From the NCBI GenBank assembly GCA_002633005.1, contig NMRA01000110.1:188001-208790 (forward strand): 20,790 bases of DNA, read 5' to 3'. Of the stretch, positions 8,790 through 18,288 are shown one piece after another. A model generated the notes under the pieces. That model made no database searches, was not told the DNA's origin, and was given only the letters and a program-made list of their open reading frames with translations. This DNA is from Phoronis australis (Eukaryota; Phoronida; Phoronidae). The position numbers were made by a program, and so were the translations under genes. Positions within the stretch are counted from its first letter, which is position 1. Each line of letters begins with the position of its first letter.

Positions 8790-10075
8790 CACTCATGGCT
8801 TGTAAATATTACTATCAGTACAACTTCTCATAATTTTAGAATAAATATTCTTATTCAGTTTAATTGGTACACCATGCAGATTTTCTTTAAACACTCATGG
8901 CTTGTTCATATTACTATAAAAATAATTTCTCATAATTTTAGACTTGATATCTTTATTCAGTTCAATTTTGACGTAAAACACAAGTCAGAAGTGCTTCACT
9001 GAGAATCTATGACTTGAACACTGCTTAGATTTTCTGTTAAACACTCATGGCTTGATGATATTACTATAAATAAAAATTTTCATAGTTTTAAAATTAATAT
9101 TTTTATTCAATTTAATTTTGAAGTAAAACACAAGTTAGCAAGTGCTTCACTGAGAATTTATAACTTAAACACCGCACATATTTTCTGTTAAACACTCATG
9201 GCTTGTTGATATTACTATCAATACAATTCCTCATATTTTTAGAATTAATATTTTTATTCAGTTTAATTTTGTCAAAAAACACAAGTCAGCAAGTGCTTCA
9301 CTGAGAATCTATGACTTGAACACCGCATAGATTTTCTATTAAACACTCGTGGCTTGGTGATATTTCTATAAATACAATTTTTCATAGTTTTAAAATTAAT
9401 TTTCTCTTTCAGTTTAATTGGAACACCACACAGATTTTTTTAAACACTCATGGCTTGTTCATATTACTATAATTACAATTTCTTATAATTTTAGACTTGA
9501 CATCTTTATTCAGTTTAATTTTGACGTAAAACAAGTCAGAAGTGCTTCACTGAGAATCTATGACTTAAACACCGCACAGATTTTCTGTTAAACACTCATG
9601 GCTTGTTGATATTACTATCAATACAAGTTCTCATAATTTTAGAATGAATATTTTAATTCAGTTTAATTATGTCATAAAACAAGTCAGCAACTGCTTCACT
9701 GAGAATCTATGACTTGAACACTGCATAGATTTTCTGTTAAGCACTCATGGCTTGGTGATATTACTATAAATACAAATTTTCATAGTATTAGAATTAATAT
9801 TTTTATTCAATTTAATTTTGAAGTAAAACACAAGTCAGCAAGTGCTTCACTGAGAATCTATGACTTAAACACCTCACAGATTTTCTGTTAAACACTCATG
9901 GCTTGTTGATATTACTATCAATACAATTTCTAATAATTTTAGAATTAACATTTTTATTCAATTTAATTTTAATGTAAAACACAAGGTAGCAAGTGCTTCA
10001 CAGAGAGTCTATGACTTGAACACTGCATACATTTTCTGTTAAACACTCATGGCTTGGTGATATTTCTGTCATAAA
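8790..10075. repeat. Satellite array of ~150-bp monomers, right block
   Basis: The array resumes inside the monomer broken at 7657 and continues with anchors at 8992, 9143, 9294, 9543, 9692, 9843 and 9994. The order is (rest of A)-C-B'-A'-B-C-A-B''-A-B'''. The run C-B'-A'-B (~8863-9417) is almost identical to 6668-7243 in the left block, including private variants such as AACACTGCTTAG in B' and GAATTTATAACTT in A'. That shows duplication of a multi-monomer unit. Confidence 0.92.
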
Positions 10076-10250
10076 TACAATTGATTGCTGTTTCAGAAGT
10101 AAGATTTTTGTTATTTTTAGTTATGATGTTAAAAACAAGTTGATGGGTGCTTCACAAGGATCCAGCACTTGAAAACAATGCACTGATTGCTTTTTAGTGT
10201 TTCTGTACATGCAGTTCATCGTTGTTTGAGAATTCAGATTTATTTAAAGC
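10076..10250. repeat. Diverged edge monomer of the satellite
   Basis: AAAACAAGTTGATGGGTGCTTCAC and CACTTGAAAACAATGCA match the monomer's ACACAAGTCAGCAAGTGCTTCAC and GACTTGAACAC at the expected ~155-bp phase after the last anchor, but with many substitutions. This is the usual picture at the border of a satellite array. Confidence 0.6.
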
Positions 10251-11155
10251 TGCAGTTTGCCTTGTTTAGCAAAAAAGAAAATTCTGCACTTTTTCTCCCA
10301 CAAAATAGATCTAACATTCCCATACATTAGCATACGATGTTAGGTGCATGCAAATACAGGCAGGCAATGCCTACCTGACCATTTTCGAATTCAAAATTTT
10401 ACTGTTGGCCAACCAAAATTAAGTCCCAGTTGCTAATGGTTTCAATTTATAATACACATTATTTTGGATTAGTACAAATAATAATAGACACATATACACT
10501 ACTGCCTGAAATATACCGTTATAGCCTGCTAGCCAAGTAATTTGTGTTTTTGAGATCATGATAATGCAGTCATCTCAAATATAAAGCTATGTTCTTTTTA
10601 CACCCAGTAGTAAACCACCTTTTTTGTTTAATTATATTATGGCATAAAAATTAATGGATAAATAATTGATGATATTCTTGGTGATTTGTTTTGATGCGTA
10701 TTTGTCTAATTAGAAATAACATTTGTATTGCTTGTCCATACCACATACAAGTAACCTACAGCTGTAGCTGGTGTTCATTCAGATTGTATGAAGGTTACTC
10801 ACTGCATTTGATGAAACAAGTTCTTTCTTAACTGTGATTTTTACAGTCACACAGCTGTGGGGTGGATAGCTCAACATGAACAAACAACCTGTGTTACAGT
10901 AAGCACACTGATAATGCAACAAATTCCTCCTTACCCAGTCCATAGATATGTTTTGCAATGCATATATATTTACTGGTTTGTGCCAAGCATTGAAACATGG
11001 ATGTAATTCTAAACAGTCACAAATAATAGAACTTGGCTTGCATGAGAAATTCACACCCAATATCAAGTTTTTTCAAGTAATGCACCCTATGAGTCAATAG
11101 AAGAAATAGTACCAAATAGCGAATTATGATACGAAATGTAAATAAAACAACTCAC
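10251..11155. other. Intron-like stretch
   Basis: No exon is supportable. Two minus-strand donor-like sites exist (TGG|GTAAGG near 10934 and GCA|GTGAGT near 10801), and open frames lie beside them. Their phases do not join to each other or to the exon at 11156-11245. A small near-palindrome AGGCAGGCAATGCCTACCT lies near 10358. Confidence 0.4.
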
Positions 11156-11245
11156 AGTACTCCAGAAATTCACGAGGACTCCTTGGGTAAAGTAGAAGTG
11201 ATCGGGAGTCGAGAGATCTCTCTCTGGGAATTGTCAATAACTTTA
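11156..11245 (-). CDS. Internal exon, phase 1-1, unidentified protein
   Basis: On the minus strand a pyrimidine-rich acceptor (ATTTCTTCCTGCCAACTGACAG) precedes 11245 and a good donor (TACT|GTGAGTTG) follows 11156. The 90-nt exon is open in one frame, starting with the last two bases of a split codon and ending with the first base of another. The residues read KLLTIPRERSLDSRSLL, then LYPRSPREFLEY: basic/acidic in the first half and proline-aromatic near the end. Length and phases match the exon series at 16423-18480, so it is placed as a later exon of that gene. The ~5.2-kb gap to 16423 is long but contains a MITE and minisatellites, as an intron might. I do not recognise the domain. Confidence 0.5.
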
Positions 11246-11359
11246 CTGTCAGTTGGCAGGAAGAAATCTACAACACAAAATTTTGAATCGCGTAAAATAT
11301 AATTTATTACCAAGCTCAAGCAAGTTCAAGTAAGGCTGTTACTCTAGTGTGGAAAAGTC

Positions 11360-11468
11360 GGTAATGGTTAGATAAAATTGCCCGCATTTCGAGAACCAGT
11401 TTTCTCCACTTATTAAGGGGCATTAAACTGGTTCTCAAAACATGTGCATGTTATATCTGACCATTGCC
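11360..11468. repeat. Imperfect 110-bp inverted repeat (hairpin)
   Basis: The left arm 11360-11402 pairs with the right arm 11425-11468. The inner 12 bp (GAGAACCAGTTT / AAACTGGTTCTC) are perfect. The outer part matches with scattered mismatches and one length difference (GGTAATGGTTAGATA against GGCAATGGTCAGATA on the complement). The loop is 22 bases. It could be a short fold-back MITE remnant or an intronic RNA hairpin. No target duplication is evident. Confidence 0.75.
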
Positions 11469-11577
11469 AAAAATATCTTGCCTGTCTCACTTCATAATCA
11501 AGCTCATAAAACATAAATACATGTGTGAATTAATTTTTCAGTGTTATTCTAATACACATCCTGCCTTAGTAGTCTTA

Positions 11578-12064
11578 AGGCCCTTTCATATTGACAATCT
11601 GAGCGGAGCCTCGACATAAACAGCGCATTTAACTGGACCGTTCATACTGGCTCCAGTTGTTAATGAACATCGAAGTAAGCGGTTGGTGCCGCTGTCGTCA
11701 TTGAAGTTATCGTAAGGTAGCGTTGCACGCTAAGATTTTTTTCAATGTTTCAATTTGGAAATATTTACATGTGCTAAGTAACATTAAACTTATTTTTAAA
11801 TCGATTGGTTATTATAAGAGCAAAATATAAGCAGCTAATAGTGACGGCACTACCTTTTAACTGTTGACGATAACAGTGGCACCTGGCGATAACATCGATT
11901 GGATCAGAGTTAAGCGTTCATACTGCACCGCAGCGTCTTAAATCCACCTGTTAACTGCGATGTTACCTGGAGCTGTTAACTGCGATCCAGGACCGGAGTT
12001 AAGCGTTCATACTGACCGCAACTCCCCAAACCATTGACGCATCGACGTTAGTATGAAAGGCCCT
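11578..12064. mobile_element. PIF/Harbinger-type MITE with TTA target duplication
   Basis: The left end AGGCCCTTTCATATTGAC and the complement of the right end AGGGCCTTTCATACTAAC form inverted tips, and both flanks carry TTA (11575-11577 and 12065-12067). AGGCCTTTTCACACT-like tips with 3-bp TTA/TAA duplications are a known hallmark of Harbinger-derived MITEs. At 487 bp it holds no ORF. Inside, a segment with GAGTTAAGCGTTCATACTG occurs twice (near 11907 and 11995), and GTTCATACTGG occurs once near the left end. The segments may be internal binding-site repeats or duplicated end sequence. Confidence 0.82.
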
Positions 12065-12067
12065 TTA

Positions 12068-13008
12068 AGGTAAAATTGCACCATAGTTTATTGCGTTTGG
12101 TCAACCCTAAAATTGTAAATTCATCAATGGGGCATGCTTGTTCACATTGCCTGTGACTTAAACTGCTGGCTTATTTGACAATTTAAGATAAGCATATCAA
12201 TGTTTTTAAACCTCAAAGCTCTTTAGTTAAGAATTCAACACTGACAACTAAATAGTGGCAAAATATCCCTTTAATAAATTATTTCAATTTTTTTCTTTGT
12301 ATGTTGAGATCCATTGGCAACAAATTAACACAAAGTGACAATTACCAGAGAATATAAGTAAAACACTGACATTGATGGTGTCAGTATTCTTTTTCAACTC
12401 AAATGCTGTTAACCATAACTTGTCGGACAATTACTTATTCCTTCCCCCACATCTACAGTTCACACTGAGTAAGCCTTTGCAAGATTTATATATCCACTTG
12501 CACATAATAGTGATGAGGGGATATAGGTGCTCAGCTTTTACTGTTAGATTTGATAAGATGGACTAAATAGTATTCCAGAATTTTCTGTTGATTCATGATT
12601 CATGAATGATTTAAATAATATCGAGGAAAAATGGTAAAAATTCCTCTATTTGGGACACAAATGTGTCGTATGGCTACATTAGCTATGCAGACCATGCTAA
12701 AAGCGAAGTAATTTTTCCTGAAAAGTTATTTTTGTTGAGAAATTTGGCAAAATAAAATTTCATTTGTCCACCATATCGTGTCTCAATCTAATGAATTCTT
12801 ACCCTAATATGACGTTTCATCATCAAAGGACTTGTGAACTTCTGTGCACAACCACTGGTTGAATGGCTGTTAGTCTAGCTTACCTGGACATGTGCCAAGG
12901 TTTTATTTTAGGATTAAATTTTAATTTATGAATGAAAGTAATGTCACTTGTATAGTGAAGACCATTCATAACTCAAAAATTTTCATGCACAAGTTTACCG
13001 TTTCTTAC
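12068..13008. other. Intron-like stretch
   Basis: AT-rich sequence with no supported exon. A plus-strand acceptor-like tract (CCTTCCCCCACATCTACAG, ending near 12459) is followed by an open frame to 12566 on the strand opposite the gene. A minus-strand CCAG|GTAAGC donor near 12886 has only about six open codons before it. The small palindrome ATTCATGATTCATGAAT lies near 12590. Confidence 0.4.
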
Positions 13009-13068
13009 CTTGAAAAGTTCCTTTTGCCTCAAGCAGTGTCCAGTGTATGGGTCGTGCAGTGTCCTTCA
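13009..13068 (-). CDS. Weak candidate internal exon, phase 1-1
   Basis: A strong minus-strand donor (TTCAAG|GTAAGAAAC) ends a 60-nt segment open in one frame only: KDTARPIHWTLLEAKGTFQ, with split codons at both ends, again phase 1-1. The weak point is the acceptor. Only AATAACAAG is available before stop codons appear in frame, and it lacks a pyrimidine tract. The frame would join the exons at 15851-15877 and 11156-11245 without a stop. Treat it as tentative. Confidence 0.3.
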
Positions 13069-13154
13069 CTTGTTATTATCAGAATTTTATAGGGTGCCGG
13101 TGCGCATGTCTGTCTTATGTTAGGTCATATCACCAGGCAATAGGTGGCAGTGTA

Positions 13155-13268
13155 GTGTAGTGTTAGGGAAGTATTGGATATCTGTGTGAGGCCACTATTG
13201 GATATGTGGGTGTAATGGGTTGGTTAAATAGGGGGTAGGGAATTACTGGATATCTGGGTGTAAGAGTG
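13155..13268. repeat. Irregular minisatellite around GGATATCTG
   Basis: TATTGGATATCTGTGTGAG (13173), TATTGGATATGTGGGTGTA (13196) and TACTGGATATCTGGGTGTAA (13244) are three variants of one motif at unequal spacing (23 and ~48 bp), with GTTAGGGAA / GTAGGGAAT preceding the first and third. Confidence 0.65.
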
Positions 13269-13309
13269 GTCTTGTGTTGACAGCTAGCTATTCTAATTAT
13301 ATCCAAACT

Positions 13310-14492
13310 GGTGCTCTAAAAAAGTTTCCTTGAATGGATTTTTTGTTATTTGATATGTATTGAGCTATGTAGATAGTCTCAGCAATTCTTTAGCAACATT
13401 GAAAGCAGGGGTTAACCAGTCAACTGTCACGTGAGACTGCATAACAAAGAAGGAAAGGTGCACAGTAGTTAATGAACAGAGGTTTGAATTCAATACCATT
13501 GGATTATTGCTATGTTGGTCAATGAGTCTGTAACAAATCATATTTCTCTCTTGATGTTACTGTGCTGTGAATTTCTTGTTTGATATTTAATTGAAATGCA
13601 GTCTTTACGTTTTAATTGCTTTAGGAATGTCTTTCAGTTTTTGTCTAATTACCAGTATTTTCACTCTTGAACACAATAATGCTACTTTTGCTGTTTCAAC
13701 AAGTTAAAAGCAACTACACTAAATTAGAGACACTGTCACATTTTTAAAGGGAATTTGTATTAACTGAATTTTTAGTTAATTACTCTTGACTCTGATGATC
13801 GAGCGTTTGTGTCCCCTTCCCAGTTCCTTGGTAGACGTTCTTGAAATTTGGCATTAGCGTATTTTTGATGTAAAGTTGTAACTGTTGTAAAGTTTTGATT
13901 ATCATTCAAAATCATTATTGGAATGGTTATAGAAACATGTGAAACTCTGTTTGATTGGAAATAGGGAACTACACACAGAACAAAATCAATCTTTATGTCT
14001 TAATGGCAGCGTGGGGTTGAACAAAGTGTTATTGGTATGTTGTTCAATGTTGTCTATTTGAAGTTGATACACTTGATAAGCCGGTCACTTCAAAATAAAC
14101 TTATGTCAACAGTTGTATTGGTTGCTTAAGCCTAATTGTTTATTTTCGGTCAGCTTTTTGTTATTACAAAAACACACATCTGTTTGATCACAGGATCAAA
14201 CTTGCCGTAGAGCCTTCTGTTCAATACAAATGTTCAGAAGGAACCATAAGACAAACAAAATCTTAAAAGATTGATATTTGATAGATCATTAACTCTATTC
14301 AACAACCACTGGTGTGATAGAAAATGGTTTACCATTATGTTGTGGTTGAAGGTCAACACATCACGCATATCTGTGGTAAGAAGATAGAGCACTGCTGTTA
14401 ACAACTGATCTTGGATTAGTAAAAAATGAAAGATGGCATCCCAATTTCAATTTTGCACCTGACACCCACCAGCATTAACCCTTCAATTTGAC
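13310..14492. other. Intron-like stretch
   Basis: AT-rich sequence without a supportable exon. A good minus-strand acceptor (TTTCCTTCTTTGTTATGCAG, exon side starting near 13436) opens a 23-codon frame that has no reasonable donor. A small stem CCTTCTG/CAGAAGG lies at about 14212-14240. Confidence 0.4.
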
Positions 14493-14500
14493 ATTTCAAC

Positions 14501-14656
14501 CAGTGCTGTAGTGGTGAAATTAGAGGTAAGTAGGCGCCCAGAACTCACCGCATAACCTTGAGCACTGAACGTAACTTACGGTGCGAAGGCGTTATGTTCA
14601 AATGCCAAAAGGTGGTTGGCTACGCCTACGTGTGCCTACACCCCACAACAGCACTG
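14501..14656. mobile_element. hAT-type MITE with perfect 8-bp target duplication
   Basis: The 156-bp element starts CAGTGCTGTAGTGG and its complement from the right starts CAGTGCTGTTGTGG, inverted tips of the CAGTG-type common in hAT elements. The flanks are the identical octamer ATTTCAAC (14493-14500 and 14657-14664), the 8-bp duplication expected of hAT transposition. The body is GC-richer than its flanks and has no ORF. It is too short to be autonomous. Confidence 0.92.
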
Positions 14657-14664
14657 ATTTCAAC

Positions 14665-15300
14665 ATCTTTTTACAATATGCATTTATGGAACTGATTGAA
14701 AAACCAAAGTGCTCTATATAGACTATTACATTATGTTATCTATGTTAAATGAAATATTCGCAAGAGGATATCCAATACAAGTTGTTAAGATCTGTGTTGT
14801 TGAACAATGGCTTATTTCTTATCAGTATCTGCTCTTGTGTTCATATCTGTTGTAGACAAGACCACATATTTCTTAAAGCCGTCTACTTCTGCTCAAATAC
14901 GTCTATTTACAGACGAAATTAAATCAAAAACAAAAAACAACAACAGAGCAACATACTAGGCAAAATAATAAAAGGTGGATTACTGTACAACTAACTAAGA
15001 GGATTGCTCTTTAGAGATTGTCCCCAGCATCAGGTTGTTCAACTGGTGCAATCCTTGATAACTAAAAGCTCTTTAGGGGCTGTTCAAATTGTCTTTTCTC
15101 AATTATTACTTGTCTCTTCCAGTGTGAGGTATAGACTAGCTTGGGTGACAATATGTTAAGTGTACAACATTATTTCACTTTAGTCATTAGCTACAGAGAG
15201 GTTATAAATATTGTGTACCAAGTATCACATGATTAATGTTGCCTGTATACATAGTCACATGCGGTCCATCCAGCTCTTACTGAGCAGCCCTCACTGAGTA
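14665..15300. other. Intron-like stretch
   Basis: No exon, RNA gene or repeat is supportable. A plus-strand acceptor-like tract (ACTTGTCTCTTCCAG near 15121) has only short open frames after it. Confidence 0.4.
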
Positions 15301-15785
15301 ACCCTTCAATCAGCTTTGTGTCTTTACAGCTATGTCACCAACCCATCACAAGGAGGCCCTCACTCCGGGTAGCCCGGCCTTCCATCAGCCTTGTGCCCAT
15401 ACAGCTGTGTTACCAACCCATCACAAGCATCCCTCACTCAGGGTATAGCCCTTCCATCAGCCTTGTGCCCGTACAGCTTTGTCACCAACCTATCACAAAC
15501 ATCCCTCACTCAGGGTAGCCCTTCCATCTGCCTTGTGCCCGTACAGCTGTGTTACCAACCTATCACAAGCATCCCTCACTCAGGGTAGCCCTTCCATCAG
15601 CCTTGTGCCCGTACAGCTTTGTAACCAACCTATCACAAGCATCCCTCACTCCGGGTCGCCCTCCCATCAGTCTTGTGCCCGTACAGCTTTGTAACCAACC
15701 ACAAGCATCCCTCACTCAGGGTAGCCCTTCCATCAGCCTTGTGCCCGTACAGCTTTGTCACCAACCCATCGCAAGCAGCCCTTGT
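15301..15785. repeat. 70-bp minisatellite, about 7 copies
   Basis: Each unit contains CCTTCCATCAGCCTTGTGCC, CGTACAGCT(T/G)TG, ACCAACC(C/T)ATCACAAGCA and TCCCTCACTCAGGGTAG. TCAGCCTTGTG-type anchors recur near 15308, 15384, 15457, 15527, 15597, 15667 and 15733. The period is 70, with a longer first interval and a shortened sixth unit. Because 70 is not a multiple of three, overlapping open frames appear in all plus frames. These carry SLTQGSPSISLVPVQLC-like repeats and are by-products. Confidence 0.93.
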
Positions 15786-15850
15786 TTCAGCAACTTCCCT
15801 GCTCTTTACTCCTATATCATGGTGCAGTGTCCTCAACTACAACTACTCAC

Positions 15851-15877
15851 TCATTCCAAGTACCAGAGGTGGTGAGC
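15851..15877 (-). CDS. Weak candidate 27-nt microexon, phase 1-1
   Basis: On the minus strand the acceptor GCTTCACCTTTTACAG is good and the donor AATGA|GTGAGT is reasonable. Between them lie nine codons (SPPLVLGM plus split ends) in phase 1-1, which joins exon 16423-16575 without a stop. A segment this short could be chance; the support is splice-site quality and phase. Confidence 0.28.
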   Translation of the reverse strand, partial: AHHLWYLE

Positions 15878-15885
15878 CTGTAAAA

Positions 15886-16422
15886 GGTGAAGCATCGTCT
15901 CATAAGTGTGAACAAACTGTGTTTAACTTAGTTTGAGATCAAGGTCAATGTAATTGCTACAAGATAATCTGGACAATATCATATTGAATCTTTACATCTA
16001 CATTATGCTTTGGGGTGCTGTGTTTACAGTGGGTCGTAAATGAGACTACCACCTCTCATTTAATTTCAACTCCAAATGCACATCAGTCAGATTTATTCCC
16101 AACACTGAGGTTCATACCAGGCCTCAGGTTACCATGACAGTGCTGATATCATAATTCACACAAAAGGAACTTAGATCAGTGTTCATGACAATGACTTGTA
16201 CCATGTCTATTGACAAAGTACTACTTGTGTTTACGTATAATAAACATAATAGACTCATTCTGGAGCTTTGAGAACAACTGAGTTATTTTCATTTTTGTCC
16301 TTTGTCTTGATTATTTTAATTTATTTCAAAATTTTCAATTTTAGGTTATCATACTGTTCGTCTTTTTAATTAAACTGTACTCCATATTACTGATGGTGCA
16401 GTCCTTATTATTGCAATATTAC
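15886..16422. other. Intron-like stretch
   Basis: Between two minus-strand exon candidates. A plus-strand acceptor-like TGCTGTGTTTACAG near 16029 opens about 32 codons, but the strand and the weak donor make it unlikely to be an exon. Confidence 0.4.
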
Positions 16423-16575
16423 CTTTGTTGTGACAAGGTTGGGTCAGTACTTGTCCACTGTATGTCTGACCATAGACAGGATGGGTGTCCACTCTCACCT
16501 CTTTACCTCTGACAGAATGACCTGCATCCAAGAACATCTTATTGGCAACAGTTTTTATGAACACAATGTGGATTT
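16423..16575 (-). CDS. Internal exon, phase 1-1, unidentified protein
   Basis: The minus-strand acceptor AAAATTCTTTCAG precedes 16575, and the frame stays open for 51 codons to the donor AAAG|GTAATA at 16423. It begins IHIVFIKTVANKMFLDAGHS and continues with a basic/acidic stretch (VRGKEVRVDTH) and YGQTYSGQVLTQPCHNK. Two other donors lie inside: CAGAG|GTAAAG would end the exon at 16507, also in phase 1, and AGAG|GTGAGA at 16499 in phase 0. The exon could therefore be shorter or alternatively spliced. The first two bases complete a GAA codon with the last G of the exon at 17247-17318. The opening hydrophobic-basic stretch looks like a beta strand followed by a helix. I do not recognise the domain. 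Confidence 0.58.
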
Positions 16576-17246
16576 CTGAAAGAATTTTAGCTTTCAGTTG
16601 GGAAACTAGCTTACCACCGGACTGTTGTACACCAGTGAGCTTGAAGGTGGTGTAAGATTGAGTTACATGGTTGCATGCACTTCAAGATTAGAGCAATTAA
16701 CTCAGTGAGGGTGGCATGGGAGACCAAGCTTTGTTTCCTTTTCTTAGATAACGGCCAAGTGAGTTTTGCTTTAGCGTAAGTTAGGCTCCAATGTATTAGT
16801 CCGACAACAGCAACCACTGTTGATATCTATGATGAACTTGAGATATTTAACTGTTTTGAAGGAGGGAATTTGAAAACAATGAAATATGGTCACGTTAACC
16901 AATGCTTTATCGTGCAGCAGAAACTACCGTATGCAAAAATGATCCTGAGAACCCATGCTGGCTCTTGTGTAAGTCCCCAGTTGTCCTCTGGTTATACTGC
17001 ACTGTTGCAGGTGTCTCTTGATCATTCTGGTACACATACTTTAAGTAAAGTAATGTACAGATCAACAGTGGCAATGTCGTCCCCCTGTGCACACGTTCTA
17101 TGTCTTTTGGCCACAACTACTGGAACAAATATTTAGAAGCTTTGCTTTTCACATTGTTATTGAACAGTATTTTCATGTAACTGAAGTTACATATATGTCC
17201 GGCCTTTCTGCTCCGAACCTCATATAGCATCCGTGCTTCATCTTAC

Positions 17247-17318
17247 CTAGATCATCTGTCGGATTGGCTAAAACATGGCCTCTTTCAGTGTACCTGTAGA
17301 CTGCCCTCTGGCTACAAC
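17247..17318 (-). CDS. Internal exon, phase 1-1, unidentified protein
   Basis: The 72-nt minus-strand exon has a good acceptor (GATATGTCTTGCAG before 17318) and a strong donor (TCTAG|GTAAGATG after 17247). It is open in one frame: CSQRAVYRYTERGHVLANP, then TDDL. It starts with GT, completing a Gly codon with the last G of exon 18289-18480, and ends with a single G. The three exons 18480-18289, 17318-17247 and 16575-16423 thus splice into one uninterrupted frame, which is the main evidence for the gene. The residues are mixed polar with arginine and aromatic pairs; no known motif is apparent. Confidence 0.6.
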
Positions 17319-17802
17319 CTGCAAGACATATCACACACTAAAGTCCCGTCATCACTACTCCTGACATTACTCCAGGGCTTTTTAAACCAGCAAGGCCAGT
17401 AGAGCTTTTTGGTGAGCTTTCCATGAAGTCATTTAGCTAATCAGCCAATCAGTGAAATTACCATGCTTCAAAGAGTCATTAATATCCAGTGGAATTGAAA
17501 TAATTGCCTGTTGTGTAAATATATCCTATTTGTGCAGGGAAATGATATTTTTGAATAATTTTTCACATCAGATCTTGAACATGAAATATTTCAGTTCCTG
17601 ATCTTGTCATCACTTTATTGAACATTACGTAAATTCATTGTTTTGGTTTTCTTAATTGCTCTTACCACACTACAAGATCTTACGTCAGACGTCAGCATTG
17701 CTGACATCAAATAAAGTGCTTATACCACAGTTTACCATGTTTTGACAAATTACTACATTGTCAGCATTATTAAACCTTCCTTTATAGCGCTGGGTATGAT
17801 AA
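17319..17802. other. Intronic stretch
   Basis: Inferred intron between the exons at 17247-17318 and 18289-18480. Apart from a CRE-like pair (TTACGTCAGACGTCAG near 17679), which is probably chance, I see nothing in it. Confidence 0.4.
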
Positions 17803-18223
17803 GTCCCGTTTAGACATCAACTTTTGGCCCGGCGCCACTGACACGTAGCAAATTGACTGGTGTCAAGGGGCCGTTTACACACACAACTCACTAACTGTGG
17901 CAAGATGGAAAGTTGTATGCTGGAGAGACTGGATCACACATGTGCAGGTTTACAAATGTCGAGAGTTTCAGAGACAAAGAACCCGTACGTAGGTCATTGC
18001 ACAAGCGCTGTAGAGATGATCTTTTCCGCCTTGCTCCAGTTACATGTTTAGACATATAATTGACACGGTGCAAGATGTTTGTGCGCAAATTGCCCTACCT
18101 CACAAATGGGTGGCCAAATTTGTCACCGCGGTGTCAGTTTGCTCCGTGTCAGTCCTGTTTACACACTGGAACAACTCGTTCCATGTCAGCTGATCCGTGT
18201 CAACTTTTGAAGTGTAAACGGCT
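17803..18223. mobile_element. Candidate TIR element with CCGTTTA-type ends
   Basis: CCCGTTTAGACATCAACTTT near 17805 and the complement of the sequence ending near 18221 (AGCCGTTTACACTTCAAAAG) form imperfect inverted ends, matching at 13 of the 15 bases CCGTTTA(G/C)AC(A/T)TCAA. GTTTACACAC followed by ACAACTC also occurs twice inside (near 17871 and 18157). The GC content is higher than the flanks. No clear target duplication is seen, so the exact limits and family are uncertain. It lies in the inferred intron between the exons at 17247-17318 and 18289-18480. Confidence 0.5.
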
Positions 18224-18288
18224 CTATAGACAATTGTGGTATTCCAGCATGTCACCTGTCTGTCTGTTACTGTAAAAGCACTGCTTAC

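Noticed and set aside
6385-10250. Regular repeats suggesting a CRISPR-like array
   Set aside because: The ~150-bp monomers are contiguous with no unique spacers, and the context is eukaryotic.
10779-11066. 95-codon minus-strand frame with two donor-like sites
   Set aside because: It uses a TTG start, and the possible exons inside it cannot be joined in phase with each other or with 11156-11245 (one junction creates a stop).
12372-12566. Plus-strand frame after a good pyrimidine-rich acceptor near 12459
   Set aside because: It lies on the strand opposite the supported exons and has no donor or polyadenylation signal close by; about 35 open codons can occur by chance.
12876-12895. CTTACCTGG motif reminiscent of the U1 snRNA 5' end
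   Set aside because: The remaining U1 sequence is absent; the motif is better read as a minus-strand donor-like site without an exon.
15318-15936. Overlapping ORFs with SLTQGSPSISLVPVQLC-like repeats
   Set aside because: The 70-bp unit is not a multiple of three, so the same peptide appears in all three frames; no coding constraint is visible.
16030-16127. Plus-strand candidate exon NETTTSHLISTPNAHQSD
   Set aside because: The donor (CAG|GTTACC) is weak and the strand conflicts with flanking minus-strand exons.
16611-16817. Minus-strand 68-codon frame ending at a GTG|GTAAGC donor
   Set aside because: The following intron to 16575 would be under 45 bases and no clear acceptor precedes the frame.
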